Shown piece after piece: positions 10,588 through 18,948 of a stretch of 64,000 nucleotides of DNA (the stretch's first letter is position 1; each line of letters starts with the position of its first letter). Source of the DNA: JAFNAG01 sp963739235. GTDB lineage: Bacteria; Acidobacteriota; UBA6911. The DNA is taken from positions 1-64,000 of the forward strand of contig CAVTZY010000049.1 in the NCBI GenBank assembly GCA_963739235.1, in the 5' to 3' direction. A model generated the notes under the pieces. The model searched no databases, was not told the DNA's origin, and saw only the letters and a list, made by a program, of their open reading frames with translations. The translations under genes and the position numbers were made by a program.

Positions 10588-11817
10588 GTGGGTGACATAG
10601 CCATGCAACTGAGAAGGAAGTCCGTACCGGTTCGTGTCGGCCAGGTGTGGGTGGGCGGCGACGCGCCCATCATAGTGCAGTCGATGACCAACACGGACAC
10701 CGCGGATGCGCAGGCGACGGCGCATCAGGTGGCAGCGCTGGTTGCCGCCGGCTCCGAATTGGTCAGGATTACGGTCAACACCCGTGAAGCTGCGCGGGCG
10801 GTTCCGGAAATCATTCAACGGCTTTCGGATCTCGGGGTCGAGGTGCCGGTGATCGGCGACTTCCACTACAACGGGCATCTTCTGCTATCTCAGCACCAGG
10901 AGTGTGCGCGGCTGCTGGCGAAGTATCGCATCAATCCCGGCAACGTGGGAGCGGGCAGGCATCACGACGAGAACTTCCATCGGATGATCGAGGTGGCAAT
11001 CGAGAACAACAAAGCGGTGCGCATTGGTGTCAACTGGGGTTCGCTCGATCAGGCGCTGTTGGCACGGCTCATGGACCAGAACCTGGCGAGCCCCATACCC
11101 CGTCCCGCCCGCGACGTCATGATTGATGCCATGACGTTGAGCGCTCTTGAATCGGCGCACATGGCCGAGGACTACGGGTTGGCTCGGGATCACATCATTC
11201 TGAGCGCGAAGCTCTCCGGAGTTCAGGATTTGATCCTCGTATACCGGAAGCTGGCTGCAGAGAGCGACTACGCGCTCCACCTCGGTCTGACCGAGGCCGG
11301 CATGGGTGCCAAAGGGATCGTGGCTTCCACCGCGGCACTCGCAGTGCTGCTGCAGGAAGGAATTGGCGATACCATACGGGTGTCGCTCACTCCGGCCCCC
11401 GGCGGGGATCGGTCGGACGAAGTCCGGGTGGCGCAGCAGATCCTGCAATCGCTCGAAATCCGGAGCTTCGTTCCGCAGGTATCCGCTTGTCCCGGCTGCG
11501 GCAGGACCACTTCCACCTTTTTTCAGGAAATGGCCGATCAAATCGAGCATTACATCAGGGCACAGATGCCGGCGTGGCAGAAACAGTACCCGGGCGTGGC
11601 AGAGCTCAGGGTGGCGGTGATGGGGTGCGTCGTGAATGGCCCGGGCGAATCCAAGCACGCCCACATAGGAATTTCCCTGCCCGGGTCGGGTGAAGAACCG
11701 AAGGCACCCGTGTACGTCGACGGCTGCCTGACGACCACCCTGCGCGGCGATGCCATCGTCGCGGATTTCATCAAGATCCTGAATCAATACATCGAGTCCC
11801 ACTACGCCCAAAATTGA
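10588..11817 (+). CDS. ispG: 4-hydroxy-3-methylbut-2-en-1-yl diphosphate synthase
   Basis: Iron-sulfur enzyme of the MEP isoprenoid pathway that converts MEcPP to HMBPP. The TIM barrel begins APIIVQSMTNTDT and contains NPGNVGAG and AVRIGVNWGSLD. The 4Fe-4S ligands are Cys301 and Cys304 in CPGCGR, Cys347 in GCVVNGPGE, and probably Glu354. It is the compact bacterial form without the large insert of plant and chlamydial enzymes. The start is GTG at 10588 after a GGGAGG site; an ATG at 10603 is the alternative. Confidence 0.96.
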   Translation: MGDIAMQLRRKSVPVRVGQVWVGGDAPIIVQSMTNTDTADAQATAHQVAALVAAGSELVRITVNTREAARAVPEIIQRLSDLGVEVPVIGDFHYNGHLLLSQHQECARLLAKYRINPGNVGAGRHHDENFHRMIEVAIENNKAVRIGVNWGSLDQALLARLMDQNLASPIPRPARDVMIDAMTLSALESAHMAEDYGLARDHIILSAKLSGVQDLILVYRKLAAESDYALHLGLTEAGMGAKGIVASTAALAVLLQEGIGDTIRVSLTPAPGGDRSDEVRVAQQILQSLEIRSFVPQVSACPGCGRTTSTFFQEMADQIEHYIRAQMPAWQKQYPGVAELRVAVMGCVVNGPGESKHAHIGISLPGSGEEPKAPVYVDGCLTTTLRGDAIVADFIKILNQYIESHYAQN

Positions 11818-11852
11818 GTTTTGGGGACAGGCTACTCAACCCCCAAACTCAA
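11814..11852. repeat. 13-bp inverted repeat overlapping the ispG stop codon
   Basis: Arms 11814-11826 and 11840-11852 (TTGAGTTTTGGGG against its complement, one mismatch) include the TGA stop of ispG in the left arm. No T tract follows, so termination is uncertain. Confidence 0.7.
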
Positions 11853-11897
11853 GCATGCAGGGGAGCTACATCGCTGTCGCGGATCTCAAGGGCAAGG

Positions 11898-11926
11898 TTG
11901 AGAATACACTGCTACTTTGGTAGAAT
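11898..11926 (+). promoter_or_regulatory. Promoter of the mazE-mazF pair, predicted leaderless
   Basis: TTGAGA (11898-11903), a 17-nt spacer and TAGAAT (11921-11926). Only six bases (AATCGT) separate the -10 from the ATG at 11933, so +1 would be the A of the start codon. No Shine-Dalgarno site fits. The dyad CTACTTTGGTAG overlaps the -10 and could be the operator for the antitoxin. Confidence 0.65.
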
Positions 11927-11932
11927 AATCGT

Positions 11933-12178
11933 ATGAAAGCTACTACCATTAAAATAGAAGGAGAACTGCTGCTTGCGTTGGAGAGATCGAAACCCAAATC
12001 CTTAAGCCTCTCGGCATATGTTCGCGAAGTGTTGACCAAGGATCTGCGGCGGCGAAAGCTCGCAGAGGCAGCCGCTTCCTACGAGATGTTCATGGAGGCC
12101 AATCCAGAGGAAAAGTCCTGGCTCCGGGAGTGGGATGGAGCAGATCTTGCCAGTCCTACAAAGCGGAGACGGCGATGA
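11933..12178 (+). CDS. Antitoxin of a MazEF/PemIK-like type II toxin-antitoxin pair
   Basis: An 81-residue protein. The first third (TTIKIEGELLLALERSKPKSLSLSAYVREVL) looks like a ribbon-helix-helix DNA-binding domain: a short beta strand followed by two helices. The rest is charged and helical and ends in a basic tail, as expected for the toxin-neutralising part. It overlaps the toxin gene by ATGA (12175-12178), so synthesis is coupled. It probably represses its own promoter, whose -10 lies 6 nt before the ATG. The family call is from architecture and context, not from a strong signature. Confidence 0.75.
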   Translation: MKATTIKIEGELLLALERSKPKSLSLSAYVREVLTKDLRRRKLAEAAASYEMFMEANPEEKSWLREWDGADLASPTKRRRR

Positions 12179-12498
12179 AGCGGGGCACCATCTGCTGGGT
12201 AAACCTCGAACCCGTCTTCCCGCCGGAAATGGGCAAAATCCGCCCGGCGATTGTTGTTTCTAATTCCGACCAGAATCTCTTTCTCCAAAGCGTTGTTGTG
12301 GTTCCGATCTCGTCTCAGCCAGGGGAAATTTGGCCCTTGCGCCTGCGCCTGGAGATGCCTCGCGGCAAGGAATCCTTCGCGGTTCTCCCGGGCATCCGGC
12401 AGGTCAGCAAGGATCGCATCCAGGAAATCGCGGGCATCGCCCGCGCAGGCGAACTGGAGCGGATCACGGAAGCCTTGTCTTGCTACCTGAACGACTGA
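12175..12498 (+). CDS. MazF/PemK-family endoribonuclease toxin
   Basis: A 107-residue protein with the MazF fold pattern: MKRGTICWVNLEP, then GKIRPAIVVSN (the conserved loop Arg-Pro and strand), VVVVPISSQ, and LRLEMPRGKESFAVLPGIRQVSKDRI. This family cuts mRNA at short sequences. The ATG at 12175 overlaps the antitoxin stop as ATGA; an upstream in-frame ATG at 12130 lies inside the antitoxin gene and is rejected. Full length with no visible damage. aspS follows 55 nt later without clear linkage. Confidence 0.88.
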   Translation: MKRGTICWVNLEPVFPPEMGKIRPAIVVSNSDQNLFLQSVVVVPISSQPGEIWPLRLRLEMPRGKESFAVLPGIRQVSKDRIQEIAGIARAGELERITEALSCYLND

Positions 12499-12553
12499 TC
12501 CGCTATCCTGAATGCTTTGAAATCATCAACGTCCATGACTGGAAGCAGGGACT

Positions 12554-14314
12554 ATGCTCAAGACACATCATTGCGGGGAATTACGGGCTGCTGACATCGG
12601 AAAGGCGGTTGCCCTGGCCGGCTGGGTGCACCGGCGTCGTGATCTCGGCGGGTTGATCTTCATCGATCTGCGCGACCGGTCGGGCCTGGTCCAGATTACC
12701 GTTGACCAGGATTCCGGCGCTTGCACCGCCATCGCCGAGAAATTACGCAATGAATTCGTCCTCAAGTGCGAAGGGCGAGTGCGCGCCCGGCCTGAAGGGA
12801 TGGTCAACGTGAACATGCCCACGGGCGCGATTGAAGTGCTGGCGCAGTCCCTCGAGATTCTGAATCCTTCCAAACCGCTCCCCATCTCGGTGGATGACGA
12901 CGGCTATAAGACCGAGGAAAGCCTGCGCCTGAAATACCGCTATCTTGATCTCAGGCGGGCCCGGCTGCAGAAAAATATCGCGATTCGGCACAAGACCGTC
13001 AAGTTCATCCGCGATTACCTCGACCGGCAGGGCTTCTATGAAATCGAGACGCCGATCATGATCAAGGCGACTCCGGAGGGGGCGCGCGATTATGTCGTGC
13101 CCAGCCGCGTGCAGCCAGGCAAATTCTATGCGCTGCCGCAAAGCCCGCAGCAGCTCAAGCAGCTCCTCATGGTGGCCGGGTTTGAGCGTTACTTCCAGAT
13201 CGCCCGCTGCATGCGCGATGAGGACCTGCGCGGTGACCGCCAGCCCGAGTTCACCCAGCTCGACCTGGAGATGTCGTTCGTGAATCGGGAAGATGTGCTC
13301 GACGTCGTCGAAGGGCTGGTCAAAGGGCTCGTCCCAGCAGTGGCACCCCACAAGCGCCTCTTCGATCCCTTTCCCAAACTCACTTTTGACGAAGCGATGT
13401 CGCGATTCGGCACGGATAAACCCGACATGCGTTTCGGCATGGAGCTGGTCGATGTCACCGACATGTTCCGCGACTCCGAGTTCAAGCTCTTCGCGGAGGC
13501 TGCCCGGACCGGACAGGCCGTCAAGGGGATTAAAGCCCAGGGTGCGCTTCCTTATTCGCGCAAGGATCTCGATGTTCTGACCGACCTGGTCAAGGGATGG
13601 GGCGCGAAAGGCCTGGCGACGCTTGGCTGGACCTCCTCGGGATTAAAGGGGAGCATTGCCAAATCAATCGGAGAAATCCACGTAGCGGAGCTCGCGCGCA
13701 GAATGGATGCCGGAGAAGGGGACCTCGTCTGCCTGGTAGCGGAAAAGACGGGGCTGGTCAATAAGGCGCTCGGCAACCTGCGCCTGGAGTTTCGCGATCG
13801 GCTGAAGCTGGCCCCGCCGGACCTGCTGGCCTTCGCCTGGGTGGTCGATTTCCCCATGTTCGAATGGGACGAGGAAGCCAAGGAATGGAGCTTCACGCAT
13901 CACCCGTTCACCATGCCCAAAGAGGAACATCTGGATAGGCTCGAGAGCGATCCCGGCTCCGTGCTGAGCAATGCCTACGATCTGGTGTGTAACGGCTATG
14001 AGCTGTCGAGCGGCAGCATCCGTATCCATCGTCGCGATGTGCAATCGCTTGTTTTCAAGCGGCTCGGCTACAGCGAAGAGGAGGCGTACAAGCGATTCGG
14101 ACACATGCTGGAGGCCTTCGATTACGGCGCGCCGCCCCACGGCGGCATGGCGCCTGGGATCGACCGCCTGGTTATGCTGCTGGCCGATGAACCGAATATC
14201 CGCGAAGTCATCGCCTTCCCGAAGACCGCCAGCGGCAGCGACTTGATGTTCGACGCCCCCGCGGAAATCGAACCCAGGCACCTGAAAGAACTACACCTGA
14301 AGATCACCGAATAA
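12554..14314 (+). CDS. aspS: Aspartate--tRNA ligase
   Basis: Class II aminoacyl-tRNA synthetase that charges tRNA-Asp (possibly also tRNA-Asn). At 586 residues it is the bacterial form. The N-terminal OB-fold anticodon domain has GWVHRRRDLGGLIFIDLRDR. Motif 1/2 region: YEIETPIMIKATPEGARDY, ALPQSPQQLKQLLM, and RCMRDEDLRGDRQPEFTQLD. The bacterial GAD insert follows near residues 290-420. Motif 3 is GAPPHGGMAPGIDRLVMLL. The start is ATG at 12554. Whether it is discriminating cannot be told here, because gatCAB is not in the window. Confidence 0.97.
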   Translation: MLKTHHCGELRAADIGKAVALAGWVHRRRDLGGLIFIDLRDRSGLVQITVDQDSGACTAIAEKLRNEFVLKCEGRVRARPEGMVNVNMPTGAIEVLAQSLEILNPSKPLPISVDDDGYKTEESLRLKYRYLDLRRARLQKNIAIRHKTVKFIRDYLDRQGFYEIETPIMIKATPEGARDYVVPSRVQPGKFYALPQSPQQLKQLLMVAGFERYFQIARCMRDEDLRGDRQPEFTQLDLEMSFVNREDVLDVVEGLVKGLVPAVAPHKRLFDPFPKLTFDEAMSRFGTDKPDMRFGMELVDVTDMFRDSEFKLFAEAARTGQAVKGIKAQGALPYSRKDLDVLTDLVKGWGAKGLATLGWTSSGLKGSIAKSIGEIHVAELARRMDAGEGDLVCLVAEKTGLVNKALGNLRLEFRDRLKLAPPDLLAFAWVVDFPMFEWDEEAKEWSFTHHPFTMPKEEHLDRLESDPGSVLSNAYDLVCNGYELSSGSIRIHRRDVQSLVFKRLGYSEEEAYKRFGHMLEAFDYGAPPHGGMAPGIDRLVMLLADEPNIREVIAFPKTASGSDLMFDAPAEIEPRHLKELHLKITE

Positions 14315-14317
14315 ATC

Positions 14318-14391
14318 GGGGGTAGTCTCACCTGCAATCGTCAAAGAAATGCCAATATCCCATCGTTGCAGATGAGGCCCCCTATTTTTTT
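14318..14391. terminator. Terminator between convergent aspS and the DUF4097 gene
   Basis: A GGGGGTAGTCTCACCTGCAA arm pairs imperfectly with TTGCAGATGAGGCCCCC (14366-14382), and seven T residues follow (14385-14391). It acts for aspS; the reverse direction lacks a T run. Confidence 0.55.
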
Positions 14392-15203
14392 CCCTGGAAG
14401 ACGATGTTGCCGGAGAAGGTCACAAGGTTGATCGGTGAACCGCCGGTGCCGATCGGTGTGCTGACGGAGGCGGCTTGCTTCTTTTCAACAATCTTGAGCG
14501 GGACGGATTCCCCTTGCACCATCTGCTCAGGATAATCGACCGAGATTTTTCCATTCTTGGTGCCCAGCTGCAAGGCGGCGGAAAAATCCACCGGTAGCCG
14601 CAACTCTATGGAGCCCTGCGAGGTTTTTCCCCAAAACCCGTAGCCCGCCCAGCGTGATCCGAACAACTCGATATTCAAATCGCCCCGCTTGGTCACCAGC
14701 GAGAAATAGCCCGCGAGATCCCTTGCCTCGATGTTTCCCTCTTCCAGCGTGGCTTCAACCGAGCCGCGCAATGATGAAATGGAAAGGTCGCCTTTGTTTA
14801 TCTTGATGCCTAGATCGGTCCGATCCTTGGGCACAAAGACCTTGATGTTGTTTTCCATGGTGGCACCCGGCTGCGCACCGGCGGTGCTGATCCGAGCCGA
14901 GGTCGCCGTGTAAGTGACGCGAATGGGAAAGCGCTGAGCAAGCGCCCGCGCTTCGTCGGGCGCCAGGTAATAAAAGATCTTTTCCATTTCCACACGGACC
15001 AGAGACTTATCCCAGCCGGCGATCGTAAAACTGCCGGGTGCCGCGGCCGCAATTTCGAGTTTCCCTCCGGGGTAAAAGGCGAATTCCTTTTCGCTTCTCT
15101 CCGTGTAAGGAGTTTTCGCGCCCGTATTCTTCTGCGCTGCGGGCTCGGTTTGCTGCCAACTCAGGGGCAGAAGGAAAAAAGCAAATATCAGACGAAGGGC
15201 CAT
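14382..15203 (-). CDS. Secreted DUF4097-type beta-repeat protein
   Basis: A 273-residue protein with an N-terminal signal peptide (MALRLIFAFFLLPLSWQ). The body consists of short beta strands in repeating turns (KLEIAAAAPGSF, IKINKGDLSISSLRG, EGNIEARDLAGYF, KRGDLNIELFG), the pattern of DUF4097 / toast-rack right-handed beta structures. Its function is unknown; relatives occur beside sigma or stress regulators. The ATG lies inside the end of the membrane-protein gene upstream (16-nt overlap), so it is the last gene of a three-gene unit with the P1 peptidase. A paralogous domain occurs in the 19831-21657 protein. Confidence 0.75.
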   Translation of the reverse strand: MALRLIFAFFLLPLSWQQTEPAAQKNTGAKTPYTERSEKEFAFYPGGKLEIAAAAPGSFTIAGWDKSLVRVEMEKIFYYLAPDEARALAQRFPIRVTYTATSARISTAGAQPGATMENNIKVFVPKDRTDLGIKINKGDLSISSLRGSVEATLEEGNIEARDLAGYFSLVTKRGDLNIELFGSRWAGYGFWGKTSQGSIELRLPVDFSAALQLGTKNGKISVDYPEQMVQGESVPLKIVEKKQAASVSTPIGTGGSPINLVTFSGNIVFQGKK

Positions 15204-16144
15204 ATCGGGATTCTCCCGTGAAGCTTCGACACGAAGTGGAGCACCGTGTGATTGTCGATCGCATGAAACAGGATAGCGCAGTACAAAGCGATGCCGAGCC
15301 AGACGACTACCTGCAGGCGCCCTCTACTGCGCAGCATCTGCGCGCTGAGATGATAGAGGATCCAACACTCCAGGGCGAAGGGCGGGAAACCGAGGAAACC
15401 CAGGATCGGCATCTCAAAGACCTTCCACCCGCTAAAAAAGGGAATCGAATAAACCCATTTGGAAGCCGCCCAGAAATTCCAGAACTCCCACATCAGACCG
15501 CAGGCAAGACCTCCGAGGAGGAGACTCCAGATCCTGCGCCCCGCGCCCGTTGCCCTTCGGGGCCTGAGGCTCTGCCCCCCGAACCGCCCGAGCAAGGGGT
15601 AGAAGAGGAATATCGGACCCAGCCATACCGCGGGAAATAAGTAGCGGGGCCAGAGCAGCGGCGCTGCGCTCAGGCAAATCCCCGGCAGCACGAAGGCGAA
15701 AGACATAGCGCCGCGTGGAGTCGCAGTGCATTGCTCATATTCTGACGCAAACGGCGCTTCTCGATGCCCGAAGATTAGGCACTCGAAGATATCCGTGGTA
15801 ATGAAAATGCCGGGAAGCACGGTAGCGAACGCCACCGCATACCCGGGCCAGCGGACCCACATCTGCGCAGGAACACCGTTGTAAGCCCAGTTGGCCAGAA
15901 TCAGGTTGTAAGCTTCGAAGATGAGCCAGATGAAGACGGAGAGTGGAAGCATGCGCCACAGTTCAGCGCGGCGACCGCAGAGCAGCGATCGGCCGCGCAA
16001 TCTCAGCAGAAGGTTGTCCGCGAGCAGGAGGTAGGACCACCACGCAAAACAGTAGAACCAGGAATGGAACGGTTCGATCTTCCGAAACAGGCAGTACTCG
16101 GAGATGACGAGAAGCCCAAGCCCCAGCCAGCCGTAAACTTTCAT
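15188..16144 (-). CDS. Polytopic inner-membrane protein of unknown function
   Basis: 318 residues from the ATG at 16144. That ATG overlaps the stop of the upstream P1 peptidase gene as ATGA, which sets the start. About nine hydrophobic segments are visible, rich in Trp and aromatic residues (for example WFYCFAWWSYLLLADNLLL and GLACGLMWEFWNFWAASKW). I recognise no catalytic motif. The conserved-looking MWEFWNFW...FEMPILGFLGFPPFALE may mark a family but I cannot name it. Translational coupling upstream and a 16-nt overlap downstream indicate one transcript with the peptidase and the DUF4097 protein. Confidence 0.8.
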   Translation of the reverse strand: MKVYGWLGLGLLVISEYCLFRKIEPFHSWFYCFAWWSYLLLADNLLLRLRGRSLLCGRRAELWRMLPLSVFIWLIFEAYNLILANWAYNGVPAQMWVRWPGYAVAFATVLPGIFITTDIFECLIFGHREAPFASEYEQCTATPRGAMSFAFVLPGICLSAAPLLWPRYLFPAVWLGPIFLFYPLLGRFGGQSLRPRRATGAGRRIWSLLLGGLACGLMWEFWNFWAASKWVYSIPFFSGWKVFEMPILGFLGFPPFALECWILYHLSAQMLRSRGRLQVVVWLGIALYCAILFHAIDNHTVLHFVSKLHGRIPIWPFV

Positions 16145-17301
16145 TTCGTTTCCCGCAGCGCATTGTACTTGCGACAAATCTCCAGGACCCGATCGACCGG
16201 CAATGCTTCGACGGTGCGCCCGCCGACACCGCTGGTGGTCTTGGCCATGAAGAGCGAATTATAAACAGCTTCTTCCGTGGCCTCCTTTACCGCCTGGAAG
16301 AGCGGCGAGACGGCATCGTTGGTCAGAACCGGTGGAGAAAGTGTCCGCGTCCTGGAATTCGCGGGAACGCGCGCCTCGGCAGCGGTGGAGAAAGCGATGA
16401 CATAATCCCCGCTGCCGTTGCTGCTGTAGGATCCCGTTTTTGCCAAGCCCAGCATGGCGCGCGCCGCAAGCCGTTTCAGATTCCGCGCGTCGAGAGGAGC
16501 GTCTGTGGCCACGATCACCATGCAGGAGCCGTCCGGCGAGCCCAGCGAGTTTCCACTGCGCCCCTTTGCCAGTTCCTGTCCTACGGGCGCGCCGTTGATT
16601 TCGAGCACGCCGCCGAAATTGGTTTGAACCAGGACGCCCACGATAAAGCCGCCCAGGGCGGCGGAGAGCGCGCGCGAGGAGGTGCCGATGCCGCCTTTGA
16701 AATTGAAACAGACCGTGCCGGTGCCGGCGCCGACGGCACCTTCCGGGACCGGGCCGCCCTTTGCGGAGCGGATCGCCTCAAGCACGTGTTCCTTGGTGAC
16801 GTGGCGGCCACGGATATCGTTGAGCGTGCCGTCGTTGGTTTCGCCCACGACCGCATTCACGGATTGCACCCGCTCGTTGCCCGGCTGTGCCAGCGTGTAT
16901 TCCACGATCCCTGCGATGCCTTCGGCCACGTTGAGGGTGTTGGTCAGGACGATCGGCGTTTCGAGATTTCCCAACTCTTCCACCTGGGTGCTGCCGGCGA
17001 GCTTGCCGAAGGCATTCCCCACGAAGACGGCAGCCGGAACCTTCTGCTGGAAGAGATTGCCGGCGTGTGGAAGGATGGCGGTGACGCCGGTCCGGACGTT
17101 TTCGCCTTGCCACAAAGTGACGTGGCCCACGGCCACACCGCTGACATCCGTGATCGCGTTGAGCGGGCCGGGCTGCAACACTCCCGGTATGATGCCCAAC
17201 TCACGCGGCCGCTTCTGACCCAAAGCCATGGGACAGAGTGCAAACAGAGAAAATGCCAATCCGAGTCCGGCACACAGAGACGAGGAGGAAGATCCGAGCA
17301 T
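16141..17301 (-). CDS. P1 family (DmpA-like) aminopeptidase, exported
   Basis: Ntn-type peptidase related to DmpA/BapA, which release N-terminal residues from peptides or amides. Of 386 residues, 1-29 are a signal peptide (ending CPMALGQ), so the enzyme is periplasmic or secreted. Family marks are the N-terminal NAITDVSGVAVGH, GETNDGTLNDIRGRHV (153-168) and GGIGTSSR (203-210). The last is where these proenzymes self-cleave after Gly206; the residue that follows (Thr207 here) would be the new N-terminal nucleophile. First gene of the unit peptidase - membrane protein - DUF4097. Confidence 0.9.
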   Translation of the reverse strand: MLGSSSSSLCAGLGLAFSLFALCPMALGQKRPRELGIIPGVLQPGPLNAITDVSGVAVGHVTLWQGENVRTGVTAILPHAGNLFQQKVPAAVFVGNAFGKLAGSTQVEELGNLETPIVLTNTLNVAEGIAGIVEYTLAQPGNERVQSVNAVVGETNDGTLNDIRGRHVTKEHVLEAIRSAKGGPVPEGAVGAGTGTVCFNFKGGIGTSSRALSAALGGFIVGVLVQTNFGGVLEINGAPVGQELAKGRSGNSLGSPDGSCMVIVATDAPLDARNLKRLAARAMLGLAKTGSYSSNGSGDYVIAFSTAAEARVPANSRTRTLSPPVLTNDAVSPLFQAVKEATEEAVYNSLFMAKTTSGVGGRTVEALPVDRVLEICRKYNALRETK

Positions 17302-17457
17302 TTTAGACTCCCGCGTTGGATATCATGAATCATCAAGGGATGTCAGCGGCCGCCCGCCGTCAGCACCAGCCATTTTACAGGAAATTCAGTAGCAATGCCC
17401 GATTCCTGCGTTCTGAAAATGTTCATGACAAAACAGAAAGCCATTTCGCGCCCGTGC

Positions 17458-17466
17458 TGCTAGAAT
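17458..17466 (+). promoter_or_regulatory. Extended -10 promoter candidate for glgC
   Basis: TGCTAGAAT: a TG one base before a TAGAAT hexamer (17461-17466), about 118 nt before the glgC ATG. No good -35 is seen, which an extended -10 can tolerate. Confidence 0.4.
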
Positions 17467-17584
17467 GTAGTGGGGGTGTCGATTCCCCATGTTCACCCAT
17501 CGGGAGTTTCCGGCGCCACAGGAGCAGGGCGCGGGATGGGCTCAACCTTCGGGCGGGGGCTTTTTGATGGAGGAGTGAAAAAAG

Positions 17585-18868
17585 ATGAGCATCTTAATGG
17601 GCAAGACGCTGGGAATTCTTCTGGCCGGCGGCGCGGGCGAGCGCCTTTTCCCGCTCACACAGCACCGGGCCAAGCCGGCAGTTCCCTTCGGCGGCATCTA
17701 TCGAATTATCGATGTCACACTCAGCAACTGCATCAACTCGGGCCTGCGCAGGGTGTTCATTCTCACTCAGTACAAGTCCCTGTCGCTGCACCGGCATATC
17801 CGGCACGGCTGGTACAACGTGGTCGCCAAGGATCTGGATGAGTTCATCGAAGTGGTCCCCCCGCAAATGAGGGTCGGCGACAATTGGTACATGGGAACGG
17901 CAGATGCCGTCTGGCAGAACCTCTATTCCATCAGCAGCGTCGATCGAATCAACTTCGTCATGATCCTGACGGGCGACCACATTTATAAAATGGACTACTT
18001 CCGCATGGTGAGGCAACACGTCGAAAAGCAGGCGGATGTGACGATCGGCGCCATCGAAATTCCCCGGGAAAAAGCCCACAATTTCGGAATTATGCGGGTG
18101 GACGGTGCGGGCAGGATCCGAGGTTTCCAGGAGAAACCTTGCGCGCTCCCGTCCTCTGACATCGCTGCCGGCAAGGTATTCGCCTCGATGGGAATCTATG
18201 TCTTCAACAAGACGCTCTTGGCCGAGGTCCTCGAGAAAGATGCCGCGAATCCGAACTCCACCCACGACTTTGGCCGCGACATCCTCCCGAGTATGATTCA
18301 TCAATACAATGTCTATGCTCACCACTTCGTCGACGAGAACAAGAAAGAAGCCCAGTACTGGCTGGATGTCGGGACGCTCGAGGCCTACTACGAGGCCAAC
18401 ATGGACCTGGTTGCGGTCAGCCCGCATTTTAATCTCTACGACAAGGAATGGCCGATCCGAACCTTTCAGGCTCAGTACCCTCCGGCCAAGTTTGTCTTTG
18501 CTCAGAAGGACCAGCGCATGGGAATCGCTCTCGACTCGATCGTGTCGGGAGGATGCATCATCAGCGGGGGCAGAGCGGTAAGCTCGGTGCTCTCACCGGG
18601 CGTGCGCATCAACAGCTATTGCGATGTCGATCATAGCATCCTCTACCACCACGTCGAAGTCGGCCGTCATTCGCGCATTTCCAAGGCGATTATCGACAAA
18701 GGAGTACGTCTGCCGGAAAGAACGGTGATCGGTTTGGATCCGGAAGAGGATCGCAGGCGTTTTCACGTCACGGGAAGCGGCATCGTGGTGGTGGTGCCTG
18801 AAGACTTGCGGCGGGAGCACACCCGGATGGTGGACCTCGCCCCTGCCGTCAGTGGAGCACAAGACTAG
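17585..18868 (+). CDS. glgC: Glucose-1-phosphate adenylyltransferase (ADP-glucose pyrophosphorylase)
   Basis: Committed enzyme of bacterial glycogen synthesis: ATP + glucose-1-P to ADP-glucose. 427 residues. The nucleotidyltransferase core has LAGGAGERLFPLT (the glycine-rich loop, about 13-25), RAKPAVPFGGIYRIID (activator/ATP site), NWYMGTADAVWQN and ILTGDHIYKMDY. A glucose-1-P site is in FQEKP. The C-terminal left-handed beta-helix has SVLSPGVRI and YHHVEVGRHSRI. The ATG has GGAGGAG upstream. No other glg gene is adjacent. The stop codon is the first base triplet of a long palindrome. Confidence 0.96.
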   Translation: MSILMGKTLGILLAGGAGERLFPLTQHRAKPAVPFGGIYRIIDVTLSNCINSGLRRVFILTQYKSLSLHRHIRHGWYNVVAKDLDEFIEVVPPQMRVGDNWYMGTADAVWQNLYSISSVDRINFVMILTGDHIYKMDYFRMVRQHVEKQADVTIGAIEIPREKAHNFGIMRVDGAGRIRGFQEKPCALPSSDIAAGKVFASMGIYVFNKTLLAEVLEKDAANPNSTHDFGRDILPSMIHQYNVYAHHFVDENKKEAQYWLDVGTLEAYYEANMDLVAVSPHFNLYDKEWPIRTFQAQYPPAKFVFAQKDQRMGIALDSIVSGGCIISGGRAVSSVLSPGVRINSYCDVDHSILYHHVEVGRHSRISKAIIDKGVRLPERTVIGLDPEEDRRRFHVTGSGIVVVVPEDLRREHTRMVDLAPAVSGAQD

Positions 18869-18945
18869 GCTGTAGGCTATTAGGCTGTAGGCTATAGGCT
18901 GAAAAACCGTAGCCTACAGCCTACAGCCTAATAGCCTACAGCCTA
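18866..18945. repeat. 35-bp palindrome built of TAGGCTG units, between convergent genes
   Basis: Arms 18866-18900 and 18911-18945 pair with one mismatch around a 10-nt loop. Each arm is about four tandem copies of TAGGCTG/TAGGCTA. The glgC stop (18866-18868) is the first three bases, and the convergent lipoprotein gene ends at 18949, so the hairpin could terminate or protect both transcripts. Confidence 0.9.
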
Positions 18946-18948
18946 CAG

